Source: Streptomyces sp. NBC_01669
GTDB lineage: Bacteria > Actinomycetota > Actinomycetes > Streptomycetales > Streptomycetaceae
NCBI RefSeq assembly: GCF_026339735.1
Contig: NZ_JAPEQG010000003.1
Coordinates: 1 to 64,000 of the forward strand
Length of the DNA: 64,000 nt
Reading direction: 5' to 3'
Part shown: piece after piece, positions 7,044 through 14,966 of the stretch
Layout: every line of letters begins with the position of its first letter
Numbering within the stretch: position 1 is the stretch's first letter
Translations under genes and position numbers: made by a program
The notes under the pieces: generated by a model
Told to the model about the DNA's origin: nothing
The model's input: only the letters and a program-made list of their open reading frames with translations
Databases searched by the model: none

Positions 7044-8463
7044 GTGTCCCGCGCCACAAATGTCGACTCTAAATTAGTGTCGTGATTTCTTGGCCGTCGG
7101 GTTGATCTTTTCGAGGTAGTCGGCGAGTGAGTTGAGGATTTCGTCGGCGCTTTTGGTCCAGGTGAAGGGGCGCGGGTTTTCGTTCCAGGTCTGGATCCAG
7201 GCGCGGATGTCGTGCTCCAGTGCCTGGATGGAGGTGTGGACGCTGCGGCGGATGAGTTTGTCTGTCAGCAGGCCGAACCAGCGCTCTACCTGGTTCATCC
7301 ATGAGGAGCCGGTCGGGGTGAAGTGGACGTGGAAGCGGGGGTGCCGGGCCAGCCACTTGCGGATCTCGTCGGTCTTGTGGGTGGCGTAGTTGTCACAGAC
7401 CAGGTGCACGTCGAGCTCCGCGGGCACGGCTTTGTCTATCGTGATCAGGAACTTCTTGAACTCGGTGGCTCGGTGGCGCCGGTGCAGGGCGCTGATGACG
7501 GTTCCGTCGGTGATGTTGAACGCGGCGAACAGGCTGGTAATGCCATGCCGCAGGTAGTCGTGGGTGCGGCGCTCGGGCATGCCCGGCATCATCGGCAGGA
7601 CGGGCTGGGACCGGTCCAGTGCCTGCACCTGCGACTTTTCATCCACGCAGAGCACCACGGCCCGCTCGGGCGGGTTGTGGTACAGCCCGACGACATCGAC
7701 GACCTTCTCCACGAACTGCGGGTCGGTGGACAGCTTGAAGGAGTCCTGCAGATGCGGCTTGAGGTCGAACTTCTTCCAGATCCGCCCGATGGTGGACTTC
7801 GACAGACCGCTGTGCTCGGCCATCGACGCACGCGACCAGTGGGTGTCGTTCTTCGGTGTGGATTCCAGGGTCGCCACCACGATGTCCTCGACCCGGTCGA
7901 GCAGGACCGACGGCGGCCGGCCCGGACGCGGCTCATCAGCCAGCCCGTCGAGCCGGTCCTCGACGAACCGGGCACGCCAGCGGTTCACTGTCGCCTGGGC
8001 GATACCGAGTTCGGCCGCCACCTGCTTGTTCGTCCCGCCCTCCGCGCAGCGCAGCACGATCTTCGCCCGCAGCGCGAGGAACTGGGCCGTCTTCGCCCGC
8101 CGGGCCCACCGGGTCAACTCCGCCCGCTCGGCCGAGGTGAGCACGAGTCCGGCCTTGGGCCGCCCGGCCCGCGGCTCGTCCGTAAGACCGGCCAGCCGCC
8201 GGACCGCGAACCGGCCACGCCACTTCGCCACCGTCGCCGACGTCACCTCGAACTCCGCCGCCACGGCCGCATTTGACGCACCCTCCGCGCAGACCAGAAT
8301 GATCCGCGCCCGCTCCGCCAGCTTGGACGACACCGCCCCGGCAGCCCACCGAGACAACTCGGCGCGCTCCTCACCGGACAGAACAATCTCCACAGCACGC
8401 GGACCAGAAGGCGACATGTAAACACTCTACATACTTAGAGTCGGCATTTGTGGCGCATGACAC
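7044..8463 (-). mobile_element. IS630-family insertion sequence, about 1.42 kb
   Basis: Both ends are readable. The terminal inverted repeats begin GTGTC, differ at two bases, and continue with GCGCCACAAATG, one variable base and CGACTCTAA. The element is flanked on each side by a TA dinucleotide (7042-7043 and 8464-8465), the IS630 target duplication. It carries one transposase gene on the minus strand and interrupts the SUKH gene. The well-kept ends and intact gene suggest a recent insertion. Confidence 0.92.
7074..8417 (-). CDS. IS630-family transposase with two tandem HTH domains
   Basis: The 447-residue transposase has an unusual N-terminus: two homologous helix-turn-helix repeats (about residues 10-75 and 90-160), each with an RAxIxLxCAEG-x-(S/T)N segment and each followed by LxDEPRxGRP. 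The catalytic domain follows, with DDE residues in VVLCVDEKSQ, VHLVCDNYATH and NQVERWFG. The product cuts and joins the element ends at TA sites. The reading frame is intact and ends in a basic tail (PTAKKSRH), so the element is probably active. Confidence 0.93.
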   Translation of the reverse strand: MSPSGPRAVEIVLSGEERAELSRWAAGAVSSKLAERARIILVCAEGASNAAVAAEFEVTSATVAKWRGRFAVRRLAGLTDEPRAGRPKAGLVLTSAERAELTRWARRAKTAQFLALRAKIVLRCAEGGTNKQVAAELGIAQATVNRWRARFVEDRLDGLADEPRPGRPPSVLLDRVEDIVVATLESTPKNDTHWSRASMAEHSGLSKSTIGRIWKKFDLKPHLQDSFKLSTDPQFVEKVVDVVGLYHNPPERAVVLCVDEKSQVQALDRSQPVLPMMPGMPERRTHDYLRHGITSLFAAFNITDGTVISALHRRHRATEFKKFLITIDKAVPAELDVHLVCDNYATHKTDEIRKWLARHPRFHVHFTPTGSSWMNQVERWFGLLTDKLIRRSVHTSIQALEHDIRAWIQTWNENPRPFTWTKSADEILNSLADYLEKINPTAKKSRH

Positions 8464-8559
8464 TAGGGATTCGATACTCAACAGCCACCTCCATTTACGT
8501 TCTTGTTTTCTATCCGCACACAGCACCTCGCCGGCGCAGATCCGTGGTGGAGCGTACGG

Positions 8560-9096
8560 TCAGCGTGGGATCAGCGAGCCCTCTTCCGTGACCATCAGGC
8601 GTGCCTGGTGGCCGGCCGGCGAGCAGTTGCGGCCGTTGGGATAGGTGGGCTGCGGGGTGGTGCTGATCTGTCGGTTGAGCACGGTGGCGCCGCGCTGGTT
8701 CTTGAGTACCAGCGTGACGTGTATCGGCTTTCCTGGCAGGTCACTTATGATCGCGAAGCTAGGCCGGATGGAGGGCTCGGGGGTTTGGGGGGTCCTGGCT
8801 GCCGGGCTTTCTGCGGCGGTAGCGGATTCAGTGGTCATCACGGGGTTCCCTGGGGTTGCCGGTTCGTCCGGCGAGGTCCTACGCAGCTGCAGCGTGCGCT
8901 TGTGGCAGGTGCCGTCCCAGCACACGGTGAGGGCTGCGTCGGCCACCCTGTTCGCCAGTTCCGGGTGAACCTCGACCCGGATCCCGGCGGGCGCGTCTAT
9001 CAGGGTGCAGAGATGGGTGTCTCCCGCGAAAACCCCGCACCCGGTCAGCAGCGTCAGAGCCGCCAGAGGTACTGCTAATCCGACATTGTGTCGCAC
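8560..9096 (-). CDS. Putative lipoprotein, unknown function
   Basis: The 178-residue product has a lipoprotein leader: VRHNVGLAVPLAALTLLTGC, where LTGC is the lipobox and Cys20 would be acylated. After that come a small globular part with several Cys (in DTHLC, LTVCWDGTCHKR) and a Thr/Pro/Glu-rich linker, then a beta-rich C-terminal half (KPIHVTLVLKNQRG). I chose the GTG at 9096 because GAGGAG lies upstream and the leader starts there. The SUKH gene start lies about 80 bases downstream on the same strand, so these two were once adjacent and possibly co-transcribed. No family is recognised. Confidence 0.7.
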   Translation of the reverse strand: MRHNVGLAVPLAALTLLTGCGVFAGDTHLCTLIDAPAGIRVEVHPELANRVADAALTVCWDGTCHKRTLQLRRTSPDEPATPGNPVMTTESATAAESPAARTPQTPEPSIRPSFAIISDLPGKPIHVTLVLKNQRGATVLNRQISTTPQPTYPNGRNCSPAGHQARLMVTEEGSLIPR

Positions 9097-9229
9097 GCTG
9101 GCTCCTCGGCAACCGTCTGCATGTTGATCAATGGCCACTCATGCTCGCACGGCAACTGCACCGTGCCGCTCGGCTCGGACGGTCGCGTGCCATCCCCAGC
9201 CTGTTGCTGAGCCAGGGCCGCGTGAGCGG

Positions 9230-9816
9230 GGCCCTTTGGCGTGGCCGGAGCAAAGTGGAAGCCCCAGGTGCGGTTCGCGGTCCAGCGTCGCCGACAGCAC
9301 CTCCCGCTCGTCCAGCTTCGGGTTCGCCAGTGCCCACAGGATGGGCATCCCGGTCGGGGTGCACACCAGGAACAGGCGCAGGCCCCAGAAGAATCGGGAG
9401 TGCGAGGCGCAGTACCCGTATCCGGCCCAGCCGGCCATGTCCGACCGCTTCACCGTCGGACGCGAGCGGCCGCACTCCACCGGCGTGGAGTCGATGATCC
9501 AGTGGTTGTCGAACCAGAAGTCCGTATCGACGGCCAGTAGCCGTATTGCCTTCTTGACCAGCGGCAACGCTGCCCGCAGCCGCTTGTTCCAGCCTGGCTG
9601 CTAGGGCACGTACGGGAACATCGCTCCCAGCCGGGAGTCCACGAACCGCAGCCAGCGCGACTCCGAGGTGAAGCCCGGCAGAGCCTGCGCCACGGCAAGG
9701 GTGACCAGCTCGGAATCCGTCAGCTGCGGCGGTCGGCCAAGCCATCGGGTACCTCCGATCTCGTCGTCGATCTTCACGTACAGTGCGGTCAGCAGGGCGT
9801 CCAGGTTGTTCGTCAC
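9230..9816 (-). pseudogene. IS982-family transposase remnant
   Basis: The frame starts MTNNLDALLTALYVKIDDEI and continues LTDSELVTLAVAQALPGFTS, the standard IS982 beginning. An in-frame TAG at 9601-9603 interrupts FPYVP-QPGWNKR. The catalytic middle resumes as VDTDFWFDNHWIIDSTPVEC and runs to LDREPHL, after which the frame is lost and the last third is missing. The element cannot transpose. The 130 bases up to the lipoprotein gene contain nothing else recognisable. Confidence 0.85.
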
Positions 9817-9879
9817 ACAACGATCTTGGACGCCCTGTCTGCGTTCCCGGACACACCGTCAGCATTCGGAATGATTCGT

Positions 9880-10641
9880 CTAGAGGTTGTAGCCGCCCGA
9901 CACCTCGATGCTCTGAGCGGTGACCCAGCGGCTCTCGTCGGAGACCAGTGTGGCGATCATCGCGCCGATGTCGTCGGGTTCGCCGACCCGGCCGAGCGCG
10001 GTCTTCGCAGCGAGGGCCGGGACGACCTCGGGGAACCGGGTGAAGGCGTCGTCGGCGATCCGAGTGCGGGTCGACCCCGGCGAGACGGCGTTGACGCGGA
10101 TGCCACGCGTGCTGAATTCCTTGGCCATGTACCGGGTCAGCACGTCCAGTCCGCCCTTCATCGAGGCGTAGGCAGAGTAGCCAGGCTCCAGGCCGGTCGC
10201 CGCCGTCGCCGAGTTGCTGCTCGTATTGACGATGGCCCCGCCGTCCGCCATCAGGGGCAGCAACTTCTGCGTCAGGAAGTACGGGCCCTTGAGCAGTACC
10301 CGCATGAGCCTGTCGAACGTCTCCTCGGTCGTGTCCTCGATCAACGACGTCTGCGCGAAACCGGCGTTGTTGACCAGGTAGTCGAAGGTGCCGCGCTGCC
10401 AGGTGTCGCGCAGCACGTGAGCCACCGTGTCGCGGAAGGGCGCGAAGGTGCCCGCTTCGCTGACGTCCAGCGGGAGTGCGACGGCCGTGCCGCCCTCCTT
10501 CTCGATGGTGGCGGCCGTCTCCAGCCCTCCTTGTGGGTTGGTGCCGTATGTGAGGATGACTCCGTTTCCGCTTTTGGCGATCTCGATCGCGGCGCTTCGT
10601 CCGATGCCGGAGCTGGCGCCCGTGACGATGGCGACCTTCAT
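9880..10641 (-). CDS. Short-chain dehydrogenase/reductase (SDR)
   Basis: The 253-residue protein is a classical SDR that uses NAD(P)H to interconvert an alcohol and a carbonyl. The cofactor motif TGASSGIG is at residues 7-14, the structural NNAG motif follows, then the catalytic Ser region (NTSSNSA) and YxxxK (YASMK), and the C-terminal substrate loop SPGSTRTRIADD. It is the last gene of the leftward operon headed by the monooxygenase gene at 12085; the gap to the hydrolase gene is about 55 bases. The shared 62-bp box upstream of the operon puts it under likely control of the adjacent AraC regulator. Substrate unknown; an aldehyde or its reduction product fits the context. Confidence 0.9.
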   Translation of the reverse strand: MKVAIVTGASSGIGRSAAIEIAKSGNGVILTYGTNPQGGLETAATIEKEGGTAVALPLDVSEAGTFAPFRDTVAHVLRDTWQRGTFDYLVNNAGFAQTSLIEDTTEETFDRLMRVLLKGPYFLTQKLLPLMADGGAIVNTSSNSATAATGLEPGYSAYASMKGGLDVLTRYMAKEFSTRGIRVNAVSPGSTRTRIADDAFTRFPEVVPALAAKTALGRVGEPDDIGAMIATLVSDESRWVTAQSIEVSGGYNL

Positions 10642-10695
10642 GGTGTTCCTCCTGGTGTGCGGTCGTGCGTGTGTTGTGTGAGTGCGCCGGTGGCG

Positions 10696-11664
10696 CTATG
10701 CGGCGGAGTCCGGCAGCAGGAGCCGGGCGACCCAGGCGGTGCGGGTCTGGCGGGCTGCGGCCGAGATGCGCGCCTGCGGGTACAGCGCGTCGAACCCGTG
10801 GAAGCCGCCCGCCCAGACGTGGAGTTCGGCCTGGCCGCCGGCCGCCCAGATGCGGGTGGCGTAGTCGGTGTCCTCGTCGCGGAAGACTTCGGCGGAGCCG
10901 GTGTCGATGTAGGTGGTCGGCAGGCCGGAGAGGTCGTCGGCCAGCGCGGGCGAGACGTACTCGGGTACCTCGTGGTCGGTGAGGTCGCCGAGGACACAGC
11001 GCCATCCGAACTCGTTCATCTCGCGGGTCCAGACGCCGGCCCCGCCGGAGTACTGGTGGCTGGAGGTGGTGGTGTTGCGGTGGTCGAGCATGGGGCAGAT
11101 CAGCATCTGTGCGGCGATCGCCGGGGTGCAGAGGTCGCGGGCCAGCAGGGTGACACCGGCCGCGAGGCCGCCTCCCGCGCTGGCGCCCGCGACGACGATC
11201 CGGGCGGGGTCGATGCCCAGTTCGGCGGAGTGTTCGGCGACCCAGAGCAGTCCCTGGTAGCAGTCGTCGACCAGGGTGGTGCCGGTGGCCTCGGGTGCGA
11301 GCCGGTAGTCGACGGAGACCACGACCGCGCCGAACTCGTCGAGCCACTCCAGGGGGATGTCGATCTGCGAGAAGCGGTCACCCATGACCATCCCGCCGCC
11401 GTGCATCCAGTAGACGCAGGGTGCGGCGGTGGTGCGATCGGTGTTCGCGGGGCTGAAGACCGACAGGGGGATCGGGGCACCGTCCTTGGCGGGCACGGTG
11501 ACTTCGCGCCGGTCGACCTGCCGGTGGGCGAGGAGGGGCTCGACGGGCGTCGAGGGGAGCTGGCGCAGTTGCGCGAGTACTTCCGGGCTGAGCTGGGACA
11601 TGAGGGGCATGTCGGCGAGCAGCTCACGCAGTTCGGGGTCCAAGGTGGGTCGTGCCGTGGTCAT
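10696..11664 (-). CDS. HSL-type alpha/beta hydrolase (lipase/esterase)
   Basis: The 322-residue enzyme belongs to the hormone-sensitive-lipase group: the oxyanion-hole motif HGGG (YWMHGGGMVMGD), the nucleophile elbow GASAGG, the catalytic Asp in DTGSAEVFRDED and the His in GGFHGFD. No signal peptide is present, so it is cytosolic and hydrolyses small ester substrates. I chose the ATG at 11664 because the family starts there (MTTARPTLDPELRELL) and GAAAGG lies upstream; upstream codons in frame are Arg/Pro noise. It is the middle gene of the three-gene operon with the SDR and the ABM protein. Confidence 0.9.
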   Translation of the reverse strand: MTTARPTLDPELRELLADMPLMSQLSPEVLAQLRQLPSTPVEPLLAHRQVDRREVTVPAKDGAPIPLSVFSPANTDRTTAAPCVYWMHGGGMVMGDRFSQIDIPLEWLDEFGAVVVSVDYRLAPEATGTTLVDDCYQGLLWVAEHSAELGIDPARIVVAGASAGGGLAAGVTLLARDLCTPAIAAQMLICPMLDHRNTTTSSHQYSGGAGVWTREMNEFGWRCVLGDLTDHEVPEYVSPALADDLSGLPTTYIDTGSAEVFRDEDTDYATRIWAAGGQAELHVWAGGFHGFDALYPQARISAAARQTRTAWVARLLLPDSAA

Positions 11665-11767
11665 GGTCGCGGCCTTTCGTGGGGTGGTGGCGGACGGTCG
11701 GGCGAGGAGAGGGCCGGCTCGGCAGGCGCCGAGACGGCAGGGGCCGGGGTATGGGGCGATCGGTGAG

Positions 11768-12085
11768 TCAGAAGGCGGCCTTGCCGCGGACCGGGACGTA
11801 GTCGGTGTACTCGGACTCCTTGGCCAGCAGTCCGTCGATCTGCGCGACGATGGCCTGGGCGGCCTCACCGGCGAAGATCCGGTGGTGGTCCTCCTCGCTG
11901 GTCCAGCCCTCGGTGACGTGGACGATGTCGGGGTCGGACGCGGAACGGGAGACGAGGTAGACGACGCAGTGTTCGCCCGCGCCGGGGCTGCCCTCGTTCA
12001 GGCCGGTCAGTAGCAGGTCGACCAGTCGGTCGCCCATTCCGGGCTTGGCGGTCAGGGTGGCGTTGAAGCCGTAGTTGGCGATCAT
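11768..12085 (-). CDS. Antibiotic biosynthesis monooxygenase (ABM) domain protein
   Basis: This 105-residue protein is a single ABM ferredoxin-like domain: MIANYGFNATLTAKPGMGDR at the start, VDLLLTGLNEG, then EHCVVYLVSRSASDPDIVHV with TEGWTSEEDHH, and a C-terminal helix. Such proteins oxidise quinol or aromatic substrates without cofactor, or act as dimeric cyclases or isomerases. It is the first gene of the leftward operon; its start codon lies 37 bases from the edge of the 62-bp AraC box (12122-12183). ATG 12085 is preceded by AGAGGG. Confidence 0.85.
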   Translation of the reverse strand: MIANYGFNATLTAKPGMGDRLVDLLLTGLNEGSPGAGEHCVVYLVSRSASDPDIVHVTEGWTSEEDHHRIFAGEAAQAIVAQIDGLLAKESEYTDYVPVRGKAAF

Positions 12086-12121
12086 GGATGCCCTCTTTTC
12101 GGTGATGGAGTGAGGTGATTC

Positions 12122-12183
12122 CATTCAACCGGCATGACCTGCGGAAACGTTAGAACGATGCTCGCTCGTACTTGCACGATCCT
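12122..12183 (-). promoter_or_regulatory. 62-bp AraC-type box, copy 1
   Basis: Read on the minus strand, the box begins AGGATCGTGCAAG and ends GGTTGAATG, with exactly 39 bases between its first 14 bases and last 9 bases. The same arrangement occurs at 13154 and 14844. The GGTTGAATG end faces the ABM/hydrolase/SDR operon. It sits in the 143-base divergent region between that operon and the AraC gene at 12229, so it is the probable binding site of that regulator. Confidence 0.75.
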
Positions 12184-12228
12184 CGCGTACGCGAGAGTTG
12201 TAGCGCGGAGTGGTGCTGCAATGGATAC

Positions 12229-13134
12229 ATGTACCTCGAAGAGCTCCGCGCCCTGCTGGCCCGGCATGCCCGGCCTGACTGGACCACCGCCATCGACGGC
12301 GTCCTCATCTCGAAGGTCGACCGGCCGGATCCGCCGGCGCCCTCCATGTCCGGCATGGTGCTCGCGGTCATCGCCCAGGGGGCCAAGCGCCTCGCGCTGG
12401 GCGACCGGGTCTACGAGTACGGCCCCGGGCAGTACCTGGTTGCATCCGTCGACCTGCCTGTCACGGGGCAGTTCGCCCGGGCCGACCCCGAGCAGCCGGC
12501 CCTCGGTTTCGGTCTCACGCTGGAACCGTCCGCCGTTGCCGAACTGCTGTTGCAGACCGGTCCCGGAGACATCCCCCGCGCCGGCGGAGGCGTTCCGTCG
12601 GGGATCGCCGTCAGCGACGCTCCGGCCGCGCTGCTCGACGCGGTGGTGCGGCTGCTGCGCCTGCTCGACGAGCCCCGCGACCGCGCCGTATTGGCCCCGC
12701 TGGTCAAACGCGAGATCCTGTGGCGCGTGATCACCGGCGAGCAAGGTATGACGGTTCGTCAGCTCGGCCTGGCCGACAGCAACCTCAGCCACGTCTCCCG
12801 GGCAGTGCGCTGGATCCGCGAGCACTACGTCGAGCCCTTCCGGGTCGACGAGGTGGCACGCATGTCCGGCATGAGCGTCTCCGCCTTCTACCGCAACTTC
12901 CAGGCGGTGACCGCGATGAGCCCCATCCAGTTCCAGAAGCAGATCCGGCTCCAGGAGGCCCGGCTGCTGCTCGCCACGCACCCGGGCGACGTCACCGGGG
13001 TCGGCCACCGCGTCGGCTATGACAACCCGTCACAGTTCAGCCGGGAGTATCGCCGCCAGTTCGGCGCGCCGCCCAGCCGGGACGCCGCCCGCCTGCGTCA
13101 GGCCGTGCGCACCCCGGCAGGTGTCCTTCCTTGA
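12229..13134 (+). CDS. AraC-family regulator with AraC_N domain (regulator 1)
   Basis: The 301-residue regulator has an N-terminal effector domain of the AraC_N type (AIAQGAKRLALGDRVYEYGP for example) and a C-terminal double helix-turn-helix. The latter contains VDEVARMSGMSVSAFYRNFQ, then MSPIQFQKQIRLQEARLLL and DNPSQFSREYRRQFGAPP. AraC_N is also found in YqhC of E. coli, an aldehyde-responsive activator. ATG 12229 gives the family start MYLEELRALL. It is transcribed away from the ABM operon and toward the methyltransferase gene, with copies of the 62-bp box on both sides. It is a close paralogue of the regulator at 13884-14774. Confidence 0.9.
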   Translation: MYLEELRALLARHARPDWTTAIDGVLISKVDRPDPPAPSMSGMVLAVIAQGAKRLALGDRVYEYGPGQYLVASVDLPVTGQFARADPEQPALGFGLTLEPSAVAELLLQTGPGDIPRAGGGVPSGIAVSDAPAALLDAVVRLLRLLDEPRDRAVLAPLVKREILWRVITGEQGMTVRQLGLADSNLSHVSRAVRWIREHYVEPFRVDEVARMSGMSVSAFYRNFQAVTAMSPIQFQKQIRLQEARLLLATHPGDVTGVGHRVGYDNPSQFSREYRRQFGAPPSRDAARLRQAVRTPAGVLP

Positions 13135-13153
13135 GCAGGCCGCGCCACGCAGG

Positions 13154-13215
13154 AGGATCGTGCAAGGGCGAGCGAGAATCAGTCTACGGTTTCCGCAGGT
13201 CACAGCGGTTCAATG
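13154..13215 (+). promoter_or_regulatory. 62-bp AraC-type box, copy 2
   Basis: Begins AGGATCGTGCAAGG and ends GGTTCAATG with the same 39-base interval as copies 1 and 3. Compared with copy 1 the central part also matches well (GAGCGAG, TTTCCGCAGGTCA), so the two are near-identical over about 70 bases. It lies after the regulator 1 stop and faces the methyltransferase gene whose start is at 13291. Confidence 0.75.
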
Positions 13216-13290
13216 GGATCACCGGTTCTCCTACGGAGCAGGAAAATGCCTGCCCGTCCCTGGATCCCACCACACCGCAAGGGTCACAGC

Positions 13291-13932
13291 ATGAGTGAAA
13301 CAGCGCTCTTCGCCCGCGAGTTCCTGCGCAGCCCGCTCCGGACGGCCTCCCTGATCCCGAGTTCGGCCCGCCTGGTCGAGCGGCTCATCGCCGCCGTGCC
13401 GGAGCGGGGCGAGCCCGTGGTGGTGGAACTCGGTCCGGGCACCGGGCCGGCCACCGAGGCGATCCAACGCAAACTGGCAGGCCGCGGCCGTCACATCGCG
13501 GTCGAACTGAACGAGCGGCTCGCCACGCATCTGGTTCAGCGATTCCCTCGCGCCGAGATAGTCACCGCCTCCGCCTGGGACCTCCCCAGCGTCCTCGCTG
13601 ACCGGGGCGTGCGCACAGCGGACGTGGTGGTGAGCAGCCTGCCCTGGTCGGCGTTCACCGGCCCGCACGGCGGCACCCTCGTACCGAAGATCGCCTCGCT
13701 TCTGTCCGAGAGCGGCGTGTACACGCAATTCACCTACACCTTCGCCCACTGGGCGCCTCCGAGCCGTCACCGGCTCGCGCAGTTGCGGCAGGCGTTCGAA
13801 GAAGTGGTCGCCAGCAGGACGGTGTATCGCAACCTGCCTCCCGCCTTGGTGTATTCCGCCCGCAGACCGCGCGGTCCGGCCGGTCAATCCCTTTCGCCGG
13901 CCGTGCGTGCCGCAAATCGAACCGCGTCCTGA
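13291..13932 (+). CDS. Class I SAM-dependent methyltransferase
   Basis: The 213-residue protein has the SAM-binding motif I VVVELGPGTGPAT (about residues 43-55), an acidic motif II region (HIAVELNERLATHL) and a motif IV-like segment DVVVSSLPWSAF. The start (MSETALFAREFLRSPLRTAS) and overall pattern resemble the phospholipid N-methyltransferase/rRNA-adenine-dimethylase-like group found in Streptomyces. ATG 13291 is preceded by AAGGG. Its 3' end overlaps the convergent regulator 2 gene by 49 bases. Its upstream 62-bp box implies control by the same regulators as the neighbouring oxidation genes. The substrate cannot be deduced. Confidence 0.85.
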   Translation: MSETALFAREFLRSPLRTASLIPSSARLVERLIAAVPERGEPVVVELGPGTGPATEAIQRKLAGRGRHIAVELNERLATHLVQRFPRAEIVTASAWDLPSVLADRGVRTADVVVSSLPWSAFTGPHGGTLVPKIASLLSESGVYTQFTYTFAHWAPPSRHRLAQLRQAFEEVVASRTVYRNLPPALVYSARRPRGPAGQSLSPAVRAANRTAS

Positions 13933-14774
13933 CTGGGTGGCGCGCCGAAGAGGCGTCGGTATTCTCGGCTGAACTGGGACGGGCTGTCGTATCCAACACG
14001 GTATCCGATGTGTGCGATGTCTTTTGGATGTGTTGCCAGGAGAAGCCGGGCCTCATGGAGTCTGATCTTCTTCTGGAACTGGATGGGGCTCATTCCGGTG
14101 ACGGCCTGGAAATTCCGGTAGAAGGCGGAAGTGCTCATCCCGATCAGCTCCGCCACGTCGTCCACCCGGAACGGATGTCGGTAGTTTTCCCTGATCCAGT
14201 GCACCGCCCTGGCGATATGGGACAGTTTGCTGTCGGCGAGACCGATCTGGCGAACCGTCGAGCCCTGCTCGCCGGTGATCAGTCGCCACAGGATCTCCCT
14301 TTTGACGAGGGGGGCGAGCATGTCCCTGTCGCGCGGCTGGTCGAGCAGGCGCAGCAATCGCACGGCGGCATCGAGGAGCTCCTCGGACGCGTCACTGACG
14401 GCGATAGCGGAGGGTGCGGTGCCGTTCGGCCGAAAACAGCCGTGAGCGGCCTGCAGCATCATCTCGGCGACGTCCGAGGATTGCAGGAGCAGGCCGAGCC
14501 CCAGCGCCGGCTGCTCCGGGGTGGCCCCGACGAAATGACCAGTGACGGGTAGGTCGACGGACGCGACCAGGTACTGCCCGGGGCCGTACTCGAACACCCT
14601 GTCGCCCAGGGCGAGACGTTTGGCGCCTTGGGCGATCAGGGCCATGACCGTCCCCGTCATGGACGCATGGGGTGCTTGCGACTCCTCGCGGCCGATCAGC
14701 ACATGCTCGATGGCGGTCGTTGCGTCACCTCGAGCGTGACGCACCAACAGGGTCCGGAGTTCGTCCAGCAGCAT
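13884..14774 (-). CDS. AraC-family regulator with AraC_N domain (regulator 2)
   Basis: This 296-residue regulator is collinear with regulator 1 and very similar throughout: LIAQGAKRLALGDRVFEYGP, PLVKREILWRLITGEQG, the first helix-turn-helix VDDVAELIGMSTSAFYRNFQ and the second YDSPSQFSREYRRLFGAPPS. ATG 14774 (MLLDELRTLL) matches the start of regulator 1. It is transcribed divergently from the aldehyde oxidoreductase operon, with the third 62-bp box between them. Duplication of the regulator together with its box is the simplest origin. Cross-regulation is likely because the boxes are alike. Confidence 0.9.
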   Translation of the reverse strand: MLLDELRTLLVRHARGDATTAIEHVLIGREESQAPHASMTGTVMALIAQGAKRLALGDRVFEYGPGQYLVASVDLPVTGHFVGATPEQPALGLGLLLQSSDVAEMMLQAAHGCFRPNGTAPSAIAVSDASEELLDAAVRLLRLLDQPRDRDMLAPLVKREILWRLITGEQGSTVRQIGLADSKLSHIARAVHWIRENYRHPFRVDDVAELIGMSTSAFYRNFQAVTGMSPIQFQKKIRLHEARLLLATHPKDIAHIGYRVGYDSPSQFSREYRRLFGAPPSQDAVRFAARTAGERD

Positions 14775-14843
14775 GCACCGATTGATACACCGCGGGCGAG
14801 GAGAGGTCCAGCAGTGCTTTCCGGGCCATAAGAGGTCGCGGAG

Positions 14844-14905
14844 AGGATTGTGCAAGGCTTCGCCACTTTCAGGCAAAGCAACTCCCCAGGTGGGCTGGTT
14901 GAATG
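14844..14905 (+). promoter_or_regulatory. 62-bp AraC-type box, copy 3
   Basis: Begins AGGATTGTGCAAGG and ends GGTTGAATG, again with 39 bases between; CAGGT eight to ten bases before the end is also kept. The centre has diverged from copies 1 and 2, so the conserved ends are probably the bases that matter. It lies in the 192-base region between regulator 2 and the oxidoreductase operon and faces the latter. Confidence 0.72.
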
Positions 14906-14966
14906 TCAGAAATCCCTGAAGCTGTAGCTTTTCGGGGGTTCTCCGAATTGAGGAAGGAGGAGCGGC

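Noticed and set aside
9128..11347. 739-residue minus-strand open frame overlapping the IS982 remnant, SDR and hydrolase genes
   Set aside because: Arg/Pro/His-rich shadow of the true frames; it crosses gene boundaries and has no recognisable domain.
9826..11766. 646-residue plus-strand open frame opposite the SDR and hydrolase genes
   Set aside because: Antisense shadow: the SDR and HSL motifs on the minus strand are unambiguous and this frame has none.
9880..13932. Type II polyketide tailoring cluster suggested by the ABM, SDR and methyltransferase genes
   Set aside because: No ketosynthase, acyl carrier protein or cyclase set is present; shared operator boxes and the aldehyde oxidoreductase fit a catabolic or detoxification regulon better.
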